Source: Peromyscus leucopus
Taxonomy: Eukaryota > Chordata > Mammalia > Rodentia > Cricetidae
Reading direction: 5' to 3'
Length of the DNA stretch: 64,000 bases
Assembly (NCBI RefSeq): GCF_004664715.2
Contig: NC_051069.1
Coordinates: 13,888,226 to 13,952,225, forward strand
Shown: positions 46,336 through 56,942 of the stretch, piece by piece
How the letters are laid out: the number at the start of each line of letters is the position of its first letter
Numbering within the stretch: the stretch's first letter is position 1
Program-made: the position numbers and the translations under genes
The notes under the pieces: model-generated
Told to the model about the DNA's origin: nothing
The model's database searches: none
What the model saw: the letters and a program-made list of their open reading frames with translations, nothing else

Positions 46336-46594
46336 GACCCACCCCACAATCAAGGACAATCAAGATAGCTGCCTGAACATTGTTAAAATGATAAAGATGT
46401 TGTAAGCCACGGAGAATCGATAACTGCTCATGAAGGTTTCCAATCTGCAATGAGAGAGGAGAACACAGATTTTTATCACTGGGACAAATTTTCTGAGTGT
46501 CAAACCTCTATCTTCAGCTCAAAAGGACTCAGTAGGTTTCTGAGTTAAATGAGGAGAGTTTGCCTCTCTGCCCTCTATCTTGCAAGAGAAAGAC

Positions 46595-46965
46595 AGAGTT
46601 TTCTATGAATTGAACTGTATCCCTTCAAACTTATGTATTGGAGATCTGTCCTCCATGCTGCTGTATTGGAGACAGGGCCTTTGAGAACATGATTAAGTTA
46701 TGTGGGGCCATAAGAATAGAATCCTGACCCTGTAGAACTGGCACCCTTATAAGAGGATGGCATACCTCTTTACTAGGTATAGACTCAGAGAGCCAGGAAG
46801 AGGGGCTTCTCCAAAAACAAACACCACTGCACCTTCCCTAGGACCTGCAGTTTCCAGAACTGTGAGAAACGTTGTCGTCCATGCCACTCAGTCTGGGATG
46901 TTTGGTTATGGACACCTCTGCAGGGCTCACAGAATCCTTTTCTCTCTTCTGCCTTTCCCTTTATC
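46595..46965 (+). repeat. MaLR/MLT1-class LTR, old
   Basis: Shows 'atgaattgaactgtatccct', 'ggagacagggcctttgag', 'acccttataagaggatgg', 'ccagaactgtgagaaacg' and 'ggatgtttggttatgg', in LTR order. An A-rich tract (46968-46988) follows. Confidence 0.6.
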
Positions 46966-46988
46966 AAAAAAAAAAAAAAAAAAAAAAA

Positions 46989-49004
46989 GAATATTATAGG
47001 TAAGACGCTGAATAAGAATGCTATAAACAAAGAGCCTTCCTGGTCAATTTTAATGCCCACAGTGGCTGCTGAAGGAGAATAATGGGACTGAGGAAGAAAG
47101 AGAATGCATCACTTAGCCCGGGTACCACTCAAGCTCCTGGGCACAAAGGCACAATTTAAGTGGTTCCAGCCCTATTTTGTGATGGTGATGGTGATGAAGG
47201 CTTGCCTTGGGAATCCCCTCTTCCTTTTATTAATTGAACAATCTGGAATTTCTTCTCAAGTCCTTTAAAATAGTAAAACTAACAAAAATTTACTAGACTT
47301 TCCCTGGCTGTGGAGGTCTCTCAAGGCCCTCCTCCGGAATTGCATGAGGTAATGGATGCAAAAGGGTTTTGTAAAATATAAAGCATTCCATGCGTGCAAG
47401 CTATTATTGGAAGGAAGCAGAAGGATGAATTGAAATCCCAAGATCCCCTAAAACGTGCAAAAGGTGCCCCTATTTGGATTGTCACCCTCACAGAGCATTT
47501 TACAGACCATTTAGCAATTTCTCCAAGCGCTCACACCGGTTCCCTCAGTAACATCCTTGTGCTGTGCCAGGGAGGGCAGGGAGAGGCTGACTCTCCCAAG
47601 CCTGGCCCCGTGGACAGCAGCAGTGCCTGCAGAGGAAGGGGCTTGGTTGCTAGGAGACCAGCAAGAGTGGGCAGCTAGCTCCCAAGCAGGTTAGAATCCG
47701 GAGAGGAAAGATTTTAAAAGCCTATTTCCGCCTGCTTCTGCTAGAATTGAAATTCTCTTCAGGGTCCAGCCACCAGTGATACAATCTGCTTACATTACTG
47801 GTATTGAGAGCTCTTGAAAGGATCTATTTGACCGTTCCTTGCGACTCCCTCCCACAGTGCCTAGAAAAGACAGGCACTTAAAAGAAAAAGGGGAAGGGGA
47901 CAAAAAAAGGGGGGGGGGAGTTGATGGAGTCCATAGCAGAAGCAGAGAAGTGACAGCCAGAATTAACTCAAACACATCCGATCACAACCCTTAGAACCCA
48001 AAGGAGTCATAATTGTGCTCAAGCTATGCCAAATGACAGCGCCCCCCGGAGCTTCTCTGCACATCAAGGCAGCCAGCTACACACCAATGAGGGTTGATTT
48101 CAAGTGCAAGAGAGGTGTGTCAACCTGGTCTTCCCACGGCAGTTTATCTTCACAGGTACAGTCTGACATGTGCTTCTGGGCTAATTGGAGTTTACTTGAC
48201 ACTGAGTTTAAGTTTTCCCTTTAGGGATCATAAAAAAATTATATGATTTTCAAATAAGAATTGCTTGCTTGGGTTTTTGTTTTTGTTTGTTTTTGTTTTT
48301 TTCCCTAGAGCAAGTTCTAAATACCCAAGAAATCAAACCCGTGAGCCTTCAACAAGATGTGCAGACACTTACAACTTCCTAGAAGTGAGTATTGAGCGAT
48401 GGAGGAGTCTGCTGGAAAAACAGCAAAATAATTGGTGCATTGAAAGTCATTTATGGACCGATGCTTGACAGTCCTTGCCTTGTTACTGCTGCAGTACTGA
48501 GAGCGAAGCGGGAGTGCTGATTCATCATGAAGAAGGAAGCTCGTGGGCTTTAGGAATATAAACCATCTCTAAAGAGCTTCCAGGGCCCTCAGCAGACAGG
48601 CTTTATTTGGTTAAAGTCTAATGTCTCATGACAAAATGGAAGGCTCGTTTCTGTATTTACAGGCTGGCTTTCCAGCCTACTTTTATAGGCGGTCAGGGTG
48701 GAGGAACAGTACTTCAGAGAAGTGGAGAACAGGCACAGGACAGTTTCTTGGAGGTGAAGAGGAGGGCAGCCCTGAAACCTGAGAATAGTGTGATAGAAAA
48801 AAGACTGAAAGTCTGTCATTAGCTGATAGCACATGTGAGAAACACAACCATGAGCAGATGCTGAGAACCGCAGCAAAGTGAGGAGATGAAGTTCCAGAGA
48901 CCCGGCACACCAATGTGAAACATGAACCTCACACGCAGGCAGGTATCTAGCTCCCTGAGTGAGGGAGCAAGCTCTGGAGCTGTCCCCCTCCTTTTTTTCT
49001 CTTG
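46989..49004. other. Unique sequence, includes reverse CTCF-like motif
   Basis: Largely repeat-free. A possible MIR scrap lies at 47335-47400 (gcatgaggtaatggatgc, 'gttttgtaaaatataaag'). The frame at 48589-49107 is partly translated GT-rich DNA and is not a gene. Confidence 0.35.
48037..48055 (-). promoter_or_regulatory. CTCF-like motif, reverse
   Basis: The + strand reads cagcgccccccggagcttc, so the minus strand carries the GGGGGCGCT core. The 5' side is a poorer match (about 12 of 19). It lies in non-repetitive DNA. Confidence 0.3.
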
Positions 49005-49335
49005 TCGTGTGTATGTGTATGGTAAGTGTGCATGTGTGGTGTGTGCTTACATGTGTGGGAGGGGCACATGGCGTGTGCGGGGCACATGTACATGTATGGG
49101 AGTACATGCAGAGGCCTGAAGTTGATCACAAGTCAGTGTCTCTCAGTTGAACCCAGAACTTGCAGATAGGGTTAGCTTGGCTAGCTGGCTTGATCTGGGA
49201 TCCCCTGTCTCTACTTTCTGAGCCCTAGCATCCCACGTGGCTCTTGTGACATTTGCCTGGGTCCTAGGGATCCAGACTCTGGGCCTTAGGCTCATGTGGT
49301 CAGTGCTTTAACCACTGGGCAGTTTGCTTGGCCCT
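49005..49335 (-). repeat. B4/B3-type SINE with GT-rich tail
   Basis: The + strand opens with a GT-rich tail (tcgtgtgtatgtgtatgg) and shows 'gcctgaagttgatcacaag' and 'ctttaaccactgggcag'. Confidence 0.6.
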
Positions 49336-49404
49336 ATTTCCATCTTCCTTCTCTGCTGTACAAAGCAAATCCTTTGTGCACAGAGACAGTTTTGGTGAGA
49401 GGAA

Positions 49405-49545
49405 TGATTCCAACTTTGGAATCACAGATCAGAGTTCAAATCCTGGCTCTTTCATTTCCTGGTCTGGGTCTCTGGACCAGATAATTAGTACACTGGGTCT
49501 GAGTTTTCTCACCAGTAACATGGAGTGATAATAACACCTCCACTA
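49405..49545 (+). repeat. MIR SINE
   Basis: Shows 'gttcaaatcctggctcttt', 'tgagttttctcaccagtaac' and 'atggagtgataataacac', the MIR order on +. Confidence 0.7.
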
Positions 49546-49923
49546 TTTCCCCCCAGTGCAACAGGGTTTTGGGGGAGACAGCCCAACTCCACCCACTTTT
49601 TAACCCTTATTTCCCACTGTAGAGAAGTACCTGGGAGTGAGAGCATCTTCATAAAAACTATGAGGGAAGAGGAAAGGCTAGAACTCATAGCCTTCCTTGG
49701 AACAGGGAGTTTCTTTAAAAGGAGAGAGTCTGGTAAAATCCTACCTAAGCAAGACAGACAGCTTGGAAGGGATTCCTGAACAACTCAAATGGAGGATAGG
49801 AGTGAAAGAACTTCTTCGGAAGTTTGAGATTACAATGTTCTGGTGGTGATGGTGGCGGCGGCGGTGGCAGCGGCTTTACAATTCATCTAGGCCTCTAAGA
49901 ACAGCTAAAGAGGTCCCCCTGGA

Positions 49924-49935
49924 CAGATGGCGGCA
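49924..49935 (+). promoter_or_regulatory. YY1-like motif
   Basis: cagatggcggca contains the ATGGCGGC core of the YY1 consensus. It lies 16 bp upstream of an X-box. Confidence 0.35.
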
Positions 49936-49951
49936 ACAGGACCAGGTGCAG

Positions 49952-49965
49952 GTTACCATGGCAAC
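49952..49965. promoter_or_regulatory. RFX X-box
   Basis: gttaccatggcaac fits the full palindromic RFX consensus (GTNRCC, 2-bp spacer, GGYAAC). A match this complete in unique DNA is worth noting, though motif alone does not prove function. Confidence 0.45.
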
Positions 49966-50507
49966 AGTCCAGGTTTTTCTGACTCCAGCCTATCAGTCTA
50001 GGTATAATCTAGCCAGATGACTAGTGGCCAGAGACGCTTCTGGATAGACCTATCTGTCCCTTTTCCCAGTCCCAGAACAGACATTTCTAACTCCATCATG
50101 CCTGGGGAGGGGGAGCAGACTGCCAAGTCTGTGTGCACATGTCTGGCTTCCCCAAAGGACAGGGCACTCCTAATCCCAGGTTGACTGTTCAATGTTACCT
50201 TGAGAATTACCAAGTGAAGTTCTACCATTTCTGGCCCAGGAAACCAGAACCTCCTTCTTATGCCAGCTACGGTCACCCCATCTTTGTACCCTAGGAACTG
50301 TGTGCAGATTTGGGCCAGCATTCCAGGCTCAGTAGGCAAGATGGTAACCAAGAAAGCAGATACCCAGAGAGGTGCTGGGGTGAGATAAGTGTGGCCTAGA
50401 AAGTAATTCATGGGATTCATGAGTTTATGGGAAGGAATCTGAAAGCAGAAAGAGAAAGAGCCAAGAGAACTGGTTTACAAAGGAGATACCTGTTTTTCTA
50501 CCAGGAC

Positions 50508-50510
<3 letters not shown>

Positions 50511-50562
<52 letters not shown>
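50511..50562. repeat. (GT)n microsatellite
   Basis: About 52 bp of pure GT, with no SINE recognised beside it. Confidence 0.97.
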
Positions 50563-50563
<1 letters not shown>

Positions 50564-51022
50564 TTTAGATGGGGCATACCAAGTGAGACAGGGAGAGAAA
50601 AACAGATTCCAGGCATGGAGGGGGCTTATATAAATTGGGTGGGAAGGACATAGTCCCACTGTTGTGTCCAGGGTGGAGACTTGGCAGGTGGGGAGGGAAG
50701 GAGTACTGGGCACACTTCTAGCAGCTGGCAGCCATAGGGAGCCCAGGAACAGTTGCCACACCTGAGGCTGCCTTTTAAGGAAGGTGGCCTAGACCAGTCT
50801 CTCTTGTATATGCTATGCTTGGAGTGAAACTAACTCAGTGTGTCCTCACTGTGACTGATATCGATGCCACGTCTGAGGAAGCAGCCCATGAGGTGGTCAG
50901 GACACCTTCCTCTGTCTTAGGAAGACAACTTCACATCAGAAAGTAGTGAATCTGCTGTTTATGGGCTGAAATAGTCCCTCCAAATGTATGTGAACCTGAC
51001 TGCCTTAAAATAAGGGTATTAT
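50563..51022. other. Unique sequence
   Basis: No clear repeat. The last 60 bp may be part of an old LTR that continues after the B1. Confidence 0.35.
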
Positions 51023-51194
51023 GGTCGGGTGGTGGTGGTGGTGGTGGTACAAGCCTTTAATCCTAGCATTCAGGAGGCAGAGGCAGGCAGATCTCTATGA
51101 GTTGGGGGCCAGCCTGGTCTACAGAGCAAGTTCCAGGACAGCCAGAGAGCTACATGGAGAAACTCTGTATCAAAAAAACCAAATAAATAAATAG
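51023..51194 (+). repeat. B1 SINE
   Basis: Shows a (GGT)n head expansion, 'ctttaatcctagcattcagg' and 'ggccagcctggtctacag', ending in (AAAT)n. Short flanking repeats agggtatt suggest a target duplication. Confidence 0.85.
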
Positions 51195-51265
51195 ACTAAA
51201 AAAGAGGGTATTTAAGACGCTGCTAACCCAATCTGATCAATGCCATGGTAAGAATGGGAGACTTA

Positions 51266-51428
51266 TGGCTGGAGAAATGGCTCAGTGGTCAAAAGCACAT
51301 GCTGCTCTTCTAGAGGACTGAGGTTCACTTCCCATCACAACCATCTGTAAGTCAGTTCCAGGGGACCCAGCTTTCTCTTCTGGCCTCCACAAGTACTGTA
51401 CTCACACAGTATGCATACATACATACAG
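51266..51428 (+). repeat. B2 SINE
   Basis: Shows 'ggctggagaaatggctcag', 'gctgctcttctagaggac' and 'cacaaccatctgtaagtc'. Confidence 0.8.
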
Positions 51429-52394
51429 GATAACAACCGGACACAGAAAATTTTAAAACAGGAAATTTAGATACACAGGGATACCAGGGGGCATATATAT
51501 ACACATAAAAGAGACACCATGTTAAGACATATCATGTTAGGTATGCCAACGATGGGGATGCCAGAGAGGGTAAAATAATAAAAATGTTTATTTATGTTAT
51601 GACAAATACCAACATACTAACGATGTGCTAACTAAATGTATGGACAAGAAGGGAGCAACTGTGTCCAGTAGTTGGAGTCCATAGGGAGTGAATGTTGGAA
51701 CCTAGAGGTGGGTCAGGTAGACTTGGGACCCTCGAGAGAGTCCCTGGATTTGTTCTATTAGATGGAAGCATATAGCTTTCAGCTAGGACCAGGCTTGCCC
51801 CAGTTTGTAGGGGGCCAACTCTGAAGGCTCATTATCACTTACTGGTTTCTGCTTTCTTCCAGGAAAAAAAAAAAGACAATTAGATTTCTTTTTCTATAAT
51901 CAGCTCACAAAATGGCTGTGCCAGATTTGTATACATAATTGCTTCTGTCTCTCTTCAACAATGTTGTTTATATGTGTATTTTGAAAATGTTTAAGGGAAA
52001 TATTGATGTTTTGTTACTCCACAAAGGTTAGATGGCTTCCACTTTGAATTGTTCCGGATAGATGGGAATCCAGGGGAAAGGAAGTAAACTTGAGTCATGT
52101 TTTCAAGTTCGTTCTGACAGCTGTATAAGGGAGTTTAGGAACATAGTAGGTCAGGCAGAGCGTAGAAAAGGCTCCTTGTTTTCCATCTTCACACAAACTT
52201 GCTCTGTAGCTTTGCCTTCCATTGCTTTGGTTTCCTGCCTAGCTCAAGTGTGAGGAGCAGTGTGAGGGACAGGAAACTGAGGAAGACGAGGCACAGCATC
52301 CTGACCCAGTGGAAGCCAGGGAACCCCACTCCTCCCTGGGCAGTTCCCCTTCTCCTCTCTTCCTGCTTAAAGGCGTGGCCAGAGCTTTGGGGAT
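51429..52394. other. Unique sequence
   Basis: No recognised repeat or exon-like structure. Confidence 0.35.
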
Positions 52395-52715
52395 GTGTCC
52401 CAGTCCATTTTCTGATGCTCTAACACATTAGTCGAGACTGTTAACTTACAAAGAAAATAATTTTCATATCCTTCTGGAAGCTGGAAAGTCCAAAACTGAG
52501 GATTTGGGCCTGGGGGAAGGGCTGCTTGCTGAGTCAAGACAGGACAAATATGGAAGCCCAGGTTTTGGGGGTTTTTTAATTTCCTCTTCCTCTTCCTACA
52601 CCTCCTCATCTCGATCTCTATCTCCAACCAAATCCCCCAGTCTCGTGACAGGGAGCCCCACTCTCAAAACTTCATTTATCCTAATTACCTTTCAAAACAA
52701 CTCCACCATAGCAAG
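52395..52715 (-). repeat. MST/MLT-like (MaLR) solo LTR
   Basis: The + strand shows 'cccagtccattttctgatgc', 'ttctggaagctggaaagtcc' and 'tcctaattacctttcaaaac', a reverse MaLR LTR of the MST type. Confidence 0.5.
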
Positions 52716-54959
52716 AGGAGAGTCATAAAGTATGAGTGAAGTTAGTTGGCAATAGACTAGGAGAGTTTTAGGTCTGGGGGCTGGGGTGCAGAAGCATCAA
52801 ACTCTTGTCAAGAGCTAACTAGATTTTGTTCTGCCCTCCCAGAAAACCAAGGTCTTTAGAAATCACCAGTAGTCCTTCAGTCCAGAGGCACCAGAGGCGG
52901 TGACCCAGCCTTGCAGTCTGGATCGTGGTGGGTAAGTCCTTGACCACCCTTTGGGGCAATGAGAGGCGAAGCCTAGAGGAACAGCTAGGGTTGCGACATG
53001 GGGTTTCTTGGCATTTTCTAGGATAGAGCAGTGCCCAACAAAACAAGTAGAATCCTTTTCATTGGTGGGAATTCTCAAGTGGTTGTCATTTAGTGGCAGG
53101 AAAAAAAAAATTCAGATGTGCAAATAAGCTTCACAGTGGAACAGAGATCTTCTATGGGCCCATTAACTCTCAATTCTGATTAGTTTAGACATTTCTTCTG
53201 CTTGTAGATAGCCAGGTAGGCTGACAAGAAGCTCTCTTGAGAATTCTCTCACATCTATGATACCACATATTCTCTGGGCTGGGTAATATTCCAGTTGTAC
53301 TACTTGAATTTCTGATAAAGGAACTGAATGACCAGTATCTTTTTATTAAGTGTTCTGCATAAATAGGCACGCTATATATGCATGCTATATTATGAATCTG
53401 TTTGCCTACACATTTATTTTTCAATAAAGTACAACACTGTGACCATGCATTTGAATGACGCAAATAAAGACAGGTTTTGAAGGCTTGCATGCATGTCTGT
53501 GTAGCTTAGGAAGAGTGACCTCTTTGAAAGCACCAATTCCATGAGCAGTGATTCATTTGAGGGGCTCCCAGTGGACTGCACCAGCCCTGTGTGTTTCAAG
53601 GGTATGTGAAAGGCTGAAGGTAGGCTGTTTAAATCACAGTCTGTTAGAGAGGGTTGGGGAAGCTGCAGTGGGAACAGTAATCAACAGCCAGGAAGGAGCC
53701 GGCAACACATCACGCCCGGGCACCAGAAGTCAGGAGACTCAGAGCCCATCTGCCTGGATGCCATCGCAGCTGCTTGGTATCCTATATGAAAACCAGATTT
53801 CATATCTGGAGGCATGGCTGAAAGCACCCTGTCCATTTGTCTTTCTGCTTCCAAACAGCATAGAGAACACAGGGAACTGGCAAGAGGCAGTGGGGAGCGG
53901 CCATGCAAAGAGCAGACACAGCAGAGCAGAAGGCCAGCGCGGATAGAGGGAAGTGGAGCTGGCCTGGCCCCGAGTTCATATAGAAAGGGGAAGGTGTTCA
54001 TAAACCAAATGTGCGGGAGGAGAGAGAGACTTCAGGCAGGATGGTGCAGTGCCTGGAATTATTGGGGGAAGGCCTGGTTTCTCTTACCAGATGTTGGCTG
54101 TTTTATCTTGGGAGGGTGACTTTGCCTCCGCTCAATTCTATCTGCTGAGCTATGGAAACAGAAGGAAAGAAGACAAAAGCAACCAGCCCAGAACTGTCAT
54201 GGGCAAGTCCAGTTATGTTCGTGACCCTGGTTAACCTTTAACTCAACCGCAGGTGGAAGGCATTGTAATCCCTGCTCTCCAGGTGAGGAGTTGGAGCCTT
54301 AACCAAAAGAGAGCAAGGTAATCTGGAGGAAGCTTAAAGACGCCAGATGACCTGCTCAGGTTAACAAGGCTGGCGGTGTAAATCTGAATCTGAATCCAGG
54401 TTTACTCTGTGTTCTAGTCTTTCTCAAATCGTAAAGGGTTCCCCCCTAAGAGCATAGTGTATGTGAACAAAAGCATTTCTGACAACTGTGAAACGCTATC
54501 TAGATGTAAAGAATTCTTCTTACTAAAGTCAAACCTCTCCAGGCAAGCCCACAGTGAGATAGTGGAAAACTGTGGTTCAGAGAAAGGCACACACTTGCCA
54601 AGTCAATGACACTACTTCCCAGATCACCAACAGTAATAAAGTGAGCTAATGGCTGAAGAAAGCTTTTAATGGTGGGTTGGGCGACATGACCTCTAAGGCC
54701 CTGCCAAGTCAGTGTTTCTGAGAATCAGAAATTTTATCAAAGCAAGAAGAATGTAGCAGCCTTTGCTGGATCCTATCTCCAAGCAAACTGCCAAGTCAGC
54801 AAGATGTTTCCTTCTTGTCTCTCCCTTCACTTCTCTGTTCCTGCTTCTTCCTTTCAACCCTCGCGCCAGGCATTCATCACTCCTGAGACTGTCCTTGGGT
54901 CTTGTGCACGCAGAGGGGAGGAATATGAGAAGTGAATTCCGGCGAAGGGGAGGAAAGGT
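52716..54959. other. Unique sequence
   Basis: About 2.2 kb with no confident repeat. Weak MIR-like bits lie near 54260-54440. The frames at 53548-53946 and 53681-54001 overlap on opposite strands and neither is convincing. Confidence 0.35.
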
Positions 54960-55125
54960 CCTTTGGACTATGGCTTCAGCGCTGATGGCTATGTGATCCA
55001 GAGTGGGTTGTCATTCAGCTTCTCTGGGCCTCAAATTGCTCATCTCTGGGACGAGAAAACCCGCTCTTAGGGCTCACTGCAGGATGTAACCAATATGACA
55101 GGCGAAGCGCCCGGCATACGGTTTG
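54960..55125 (+). repeat. MIR SINE
   Basis: Shows 'cttctctgggcctcaaattg', 'ctcatctctgggacgag' and 'gcgaagcgcccggcatac', the order of MIR on +. Confidence 0.55.
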
Positions 55126-55474
55126 AACGCCAAGCGTCCCTTCTCTTCCACCCCCAGCTGCAGTGATTTCGCCGAGTATGGAAATTCTGCGTCTTTGTAC
55201 CACACAGGAGGCAGTCCAGGAGTAGCGAGTAATAACTAGTCCGACAGTGGGTGTTCTTCCCTGAGCAGAATAGATAAGCTGGATGTAGCGAGAGGGAAAC
55301 CTGGGTTAGATGTGGCTCCTTCCCAATTATCTCATACTCCATGCATCCCATACTGTTGTATTTATGTGGCCAACATAGGCACGGCAATGTGAGACTATCT
55401 CCTTGCTTAATGTTTTCACATTTCAATTGAAATAAAAAAAAAAAACCTTTCTTTTATAGCAGAGAAGTTTTTAA
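55126..55474. other. Unique sequence
   Basis: Only an A11-12 tract near 55433-55445 stands out. Confidence 0.35.
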
Positions 55475-55765
55475 GTGGTGGGATAGAGAGACTGCTCAAT
55501 TGTTAAAGTCAATTTGTCATGCAAGCCTGAGGACCTGAGTTTGGATCTCCAAGACCTATCTGGGTACAGCAGTGTACATCTGTGATCCCGGTACTGGGGA
55601 GGCATAGGTAGGTGGATTCAGAGTTCTTTTCCCAGCACCTATATATAGCAAGAGACACAACTGCTTGTAACTCCAGCTCTAGGAGATCCTGTGCCCTCTT
55701 CTGGTCCTCATGGGCCCCTGTACACATGTGCATATTCACACATGCATTATAAACTTAAAAAAAAA
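55475..55765 (+). repeat. B4 fused to B2 3' half
   Basis: The B4 part has 'gaggacctgagtttggatc' and 'ctgtgatcccggtactgg'. From about 55625 the sequence switches to a B2-like 3' half (cacaactgcttgtaactcc, gtgccctcttctggtcc). Either two insertions abut or the SINE is a chimera. Confidence 0.6.
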
Positions 55766-56218
55766 CAGTGGAGAACCTCTGTACATACCTGTGCACACAA
55801 GTATACACATCCTCAAATGGCTATCTAGTGTGGACAATCAGGTCAACCTCAGATGTATAAGAAAATTATTCTAGGGACTCAAAGGAGTTTCTTTGTCCAG
55901 AATTGGACCATCTAAGGTTGCTGAGCTTAGCAACTCTGATCTGGGCAGAGGAGGAGTGTGGAGGCAGATCTCAGCCTTCACTTCTAGAGGAATAACAGCA
56001 TGGATTTCTTTGGAGTTTAGTAATCATTTATACACAGTGTTTACCCCTAAATAAGCTGGAACAGCTAAGGAAGCCGAGACTTCCTTCTGCTGGCTGCAAA
56101 ACACAAGGACTTTGCCTATGTTGTTCACTGCTATGTTTTCAGCTGTCTCTCATGGTGCCATGTGACATGCATTTGTGAAACAAATGACTTGTGAAAGCAA
56201 TTCTTACAAAATGCTGCT
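55766..56218. other. Unique sequence
   Basis: No recognised repeat or exon-like structure. Confidence 0.35.
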
Positions 56219-56350
56219 TTGCTGGGTGAGGTGGCTCATGCCTACCATCTCAGTATTTCGGAGGCTGAGGCTGGAGGATTGCCAGATGTTTGAAGCTACC
56301 TTGGGCTATAGGATGGGCCCAAATAAGCATATTTTTTTAAAAAAAAAAAA
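56219..56350 (+). repeat. Proto-B1 / fossil Alu-monomer-like SINE
   Basis: Shows 'gctgggtgaggtggctcatg', 'ctcagtatttcggaggctg' and 'gaggctggaggattgcc', closer to 7SL/Alu-monomer wording than to B1, with an A-rich tail. Probably an early 7SL-derived family such as PB1. Confidence 0.55.
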
Positions 56351-56361
56351 ATCTATTCTCT

Positions 56362-56580
56362 GAGGGCTGGAGAAATGGCTCAGTAGCTAAGAGCACTGGC
56401 TGTTCTTCCAGAGGACTTGGGTTCTGTTCCAGCACTCACTCAAAAGCTCACAAACCATTTGTAATTCCAGTCCCTGAAGGTCTGACGCCCTCTTCTGGCC
56501 TCTGTGAGCACCAGGCACACACATGGTGTACAGGCACAAAGGCAGGCAAAACACTCATACACATAAAACATTAAAATGTT
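56362..56580 (+). repeat. B2 SINE, near full length
   Basis: Shows 'gggctggagaaatggctcag', 'gagcactggctgttcttcc' and 'gccctcttctggcctctg', ending ACATAAAACATTAAAATG. Its CCAGAAGAGGGC word on the minus strand (56487-56498) is the known B2 CTCF-type motif. Confidence 0.88.
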
Positions 56581-56640
56581 AAAATATACTTTTTAGATCT
56601 ACTGTGGCCATACATTTTAGCAGGCAGATGGTCACAAACT

Positions 56641-56792
56641 ATTTTTGTTTGTTTGTTGAGACAGAGTTTCTCTGTGTAGCCCTGGCCATCTTAGAATTCA
56701 CTCTGTAAACCAGCCTGGCCTCGATCAGCGATCTGTCTGCCTCTGCCTCCCAAGTGCTGGGATTAAAGGTATGGGCCACCACTGCCCTGCTT
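56641..56792 (-). repeat. B1 SINE
   Basis: The + strand shows 'gttgagacagagtttctctg', 'aaccagcctggcctcgatc' and 'gtgctgggattaaaggtatg'. Confidence 0.85.
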
Positions 56793-56862
56793 GGTCACAA
56801 ACTCTTCAATATATAATGGATATAGCAACTTTTCTTTCTTTTTTTCTTCTTTCTCCCCTCAG

Positions 56863-56942
56863 GCTTAGGGTACTTAAATGTCACTGCCAAAAACTCCTAT
56901 TATGACACAGAGACTCCCTTTGCTCCCCTTGCCTTTTGCTAA
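56863..56942 (+). other. Terminal-exon-like segment, speculative
   Basis: A strong pyrimidine tract and acceptor (ttcttctttctcccctcag, AG at 56861-56862) precede 25 open codons in one frame. TAA follows at 56940-56942, overlapping AATAAA and a second AATAAA a few bases on. This is the layout of a short last exon, but no product is recognised and chance is likely. Confidence 0.12.

Larger units (their letters stand above)
49546..50510. other. Unique sequence with triplet run and regulatory motifs
   Basis: A (GGT/GGC)n run at about 49840-49873 precedes the YY1 and X-box words. The 140-codon frame at 49998-50420 on the minus strand matches nothing I know. Confidence 0.35.

Noticed and set aside
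48589..49107. 172-codon minus-strand frame
   Set aside because: Its N-terminal part is translated GT-rich SINE tail and the rest matches nothing. No splice or promoter support.
49998..50420. 140-codon minus-strand frame
   Set aside because: No recognisable domain, no promoter or splice signals, and size within chance range for 64 kb.
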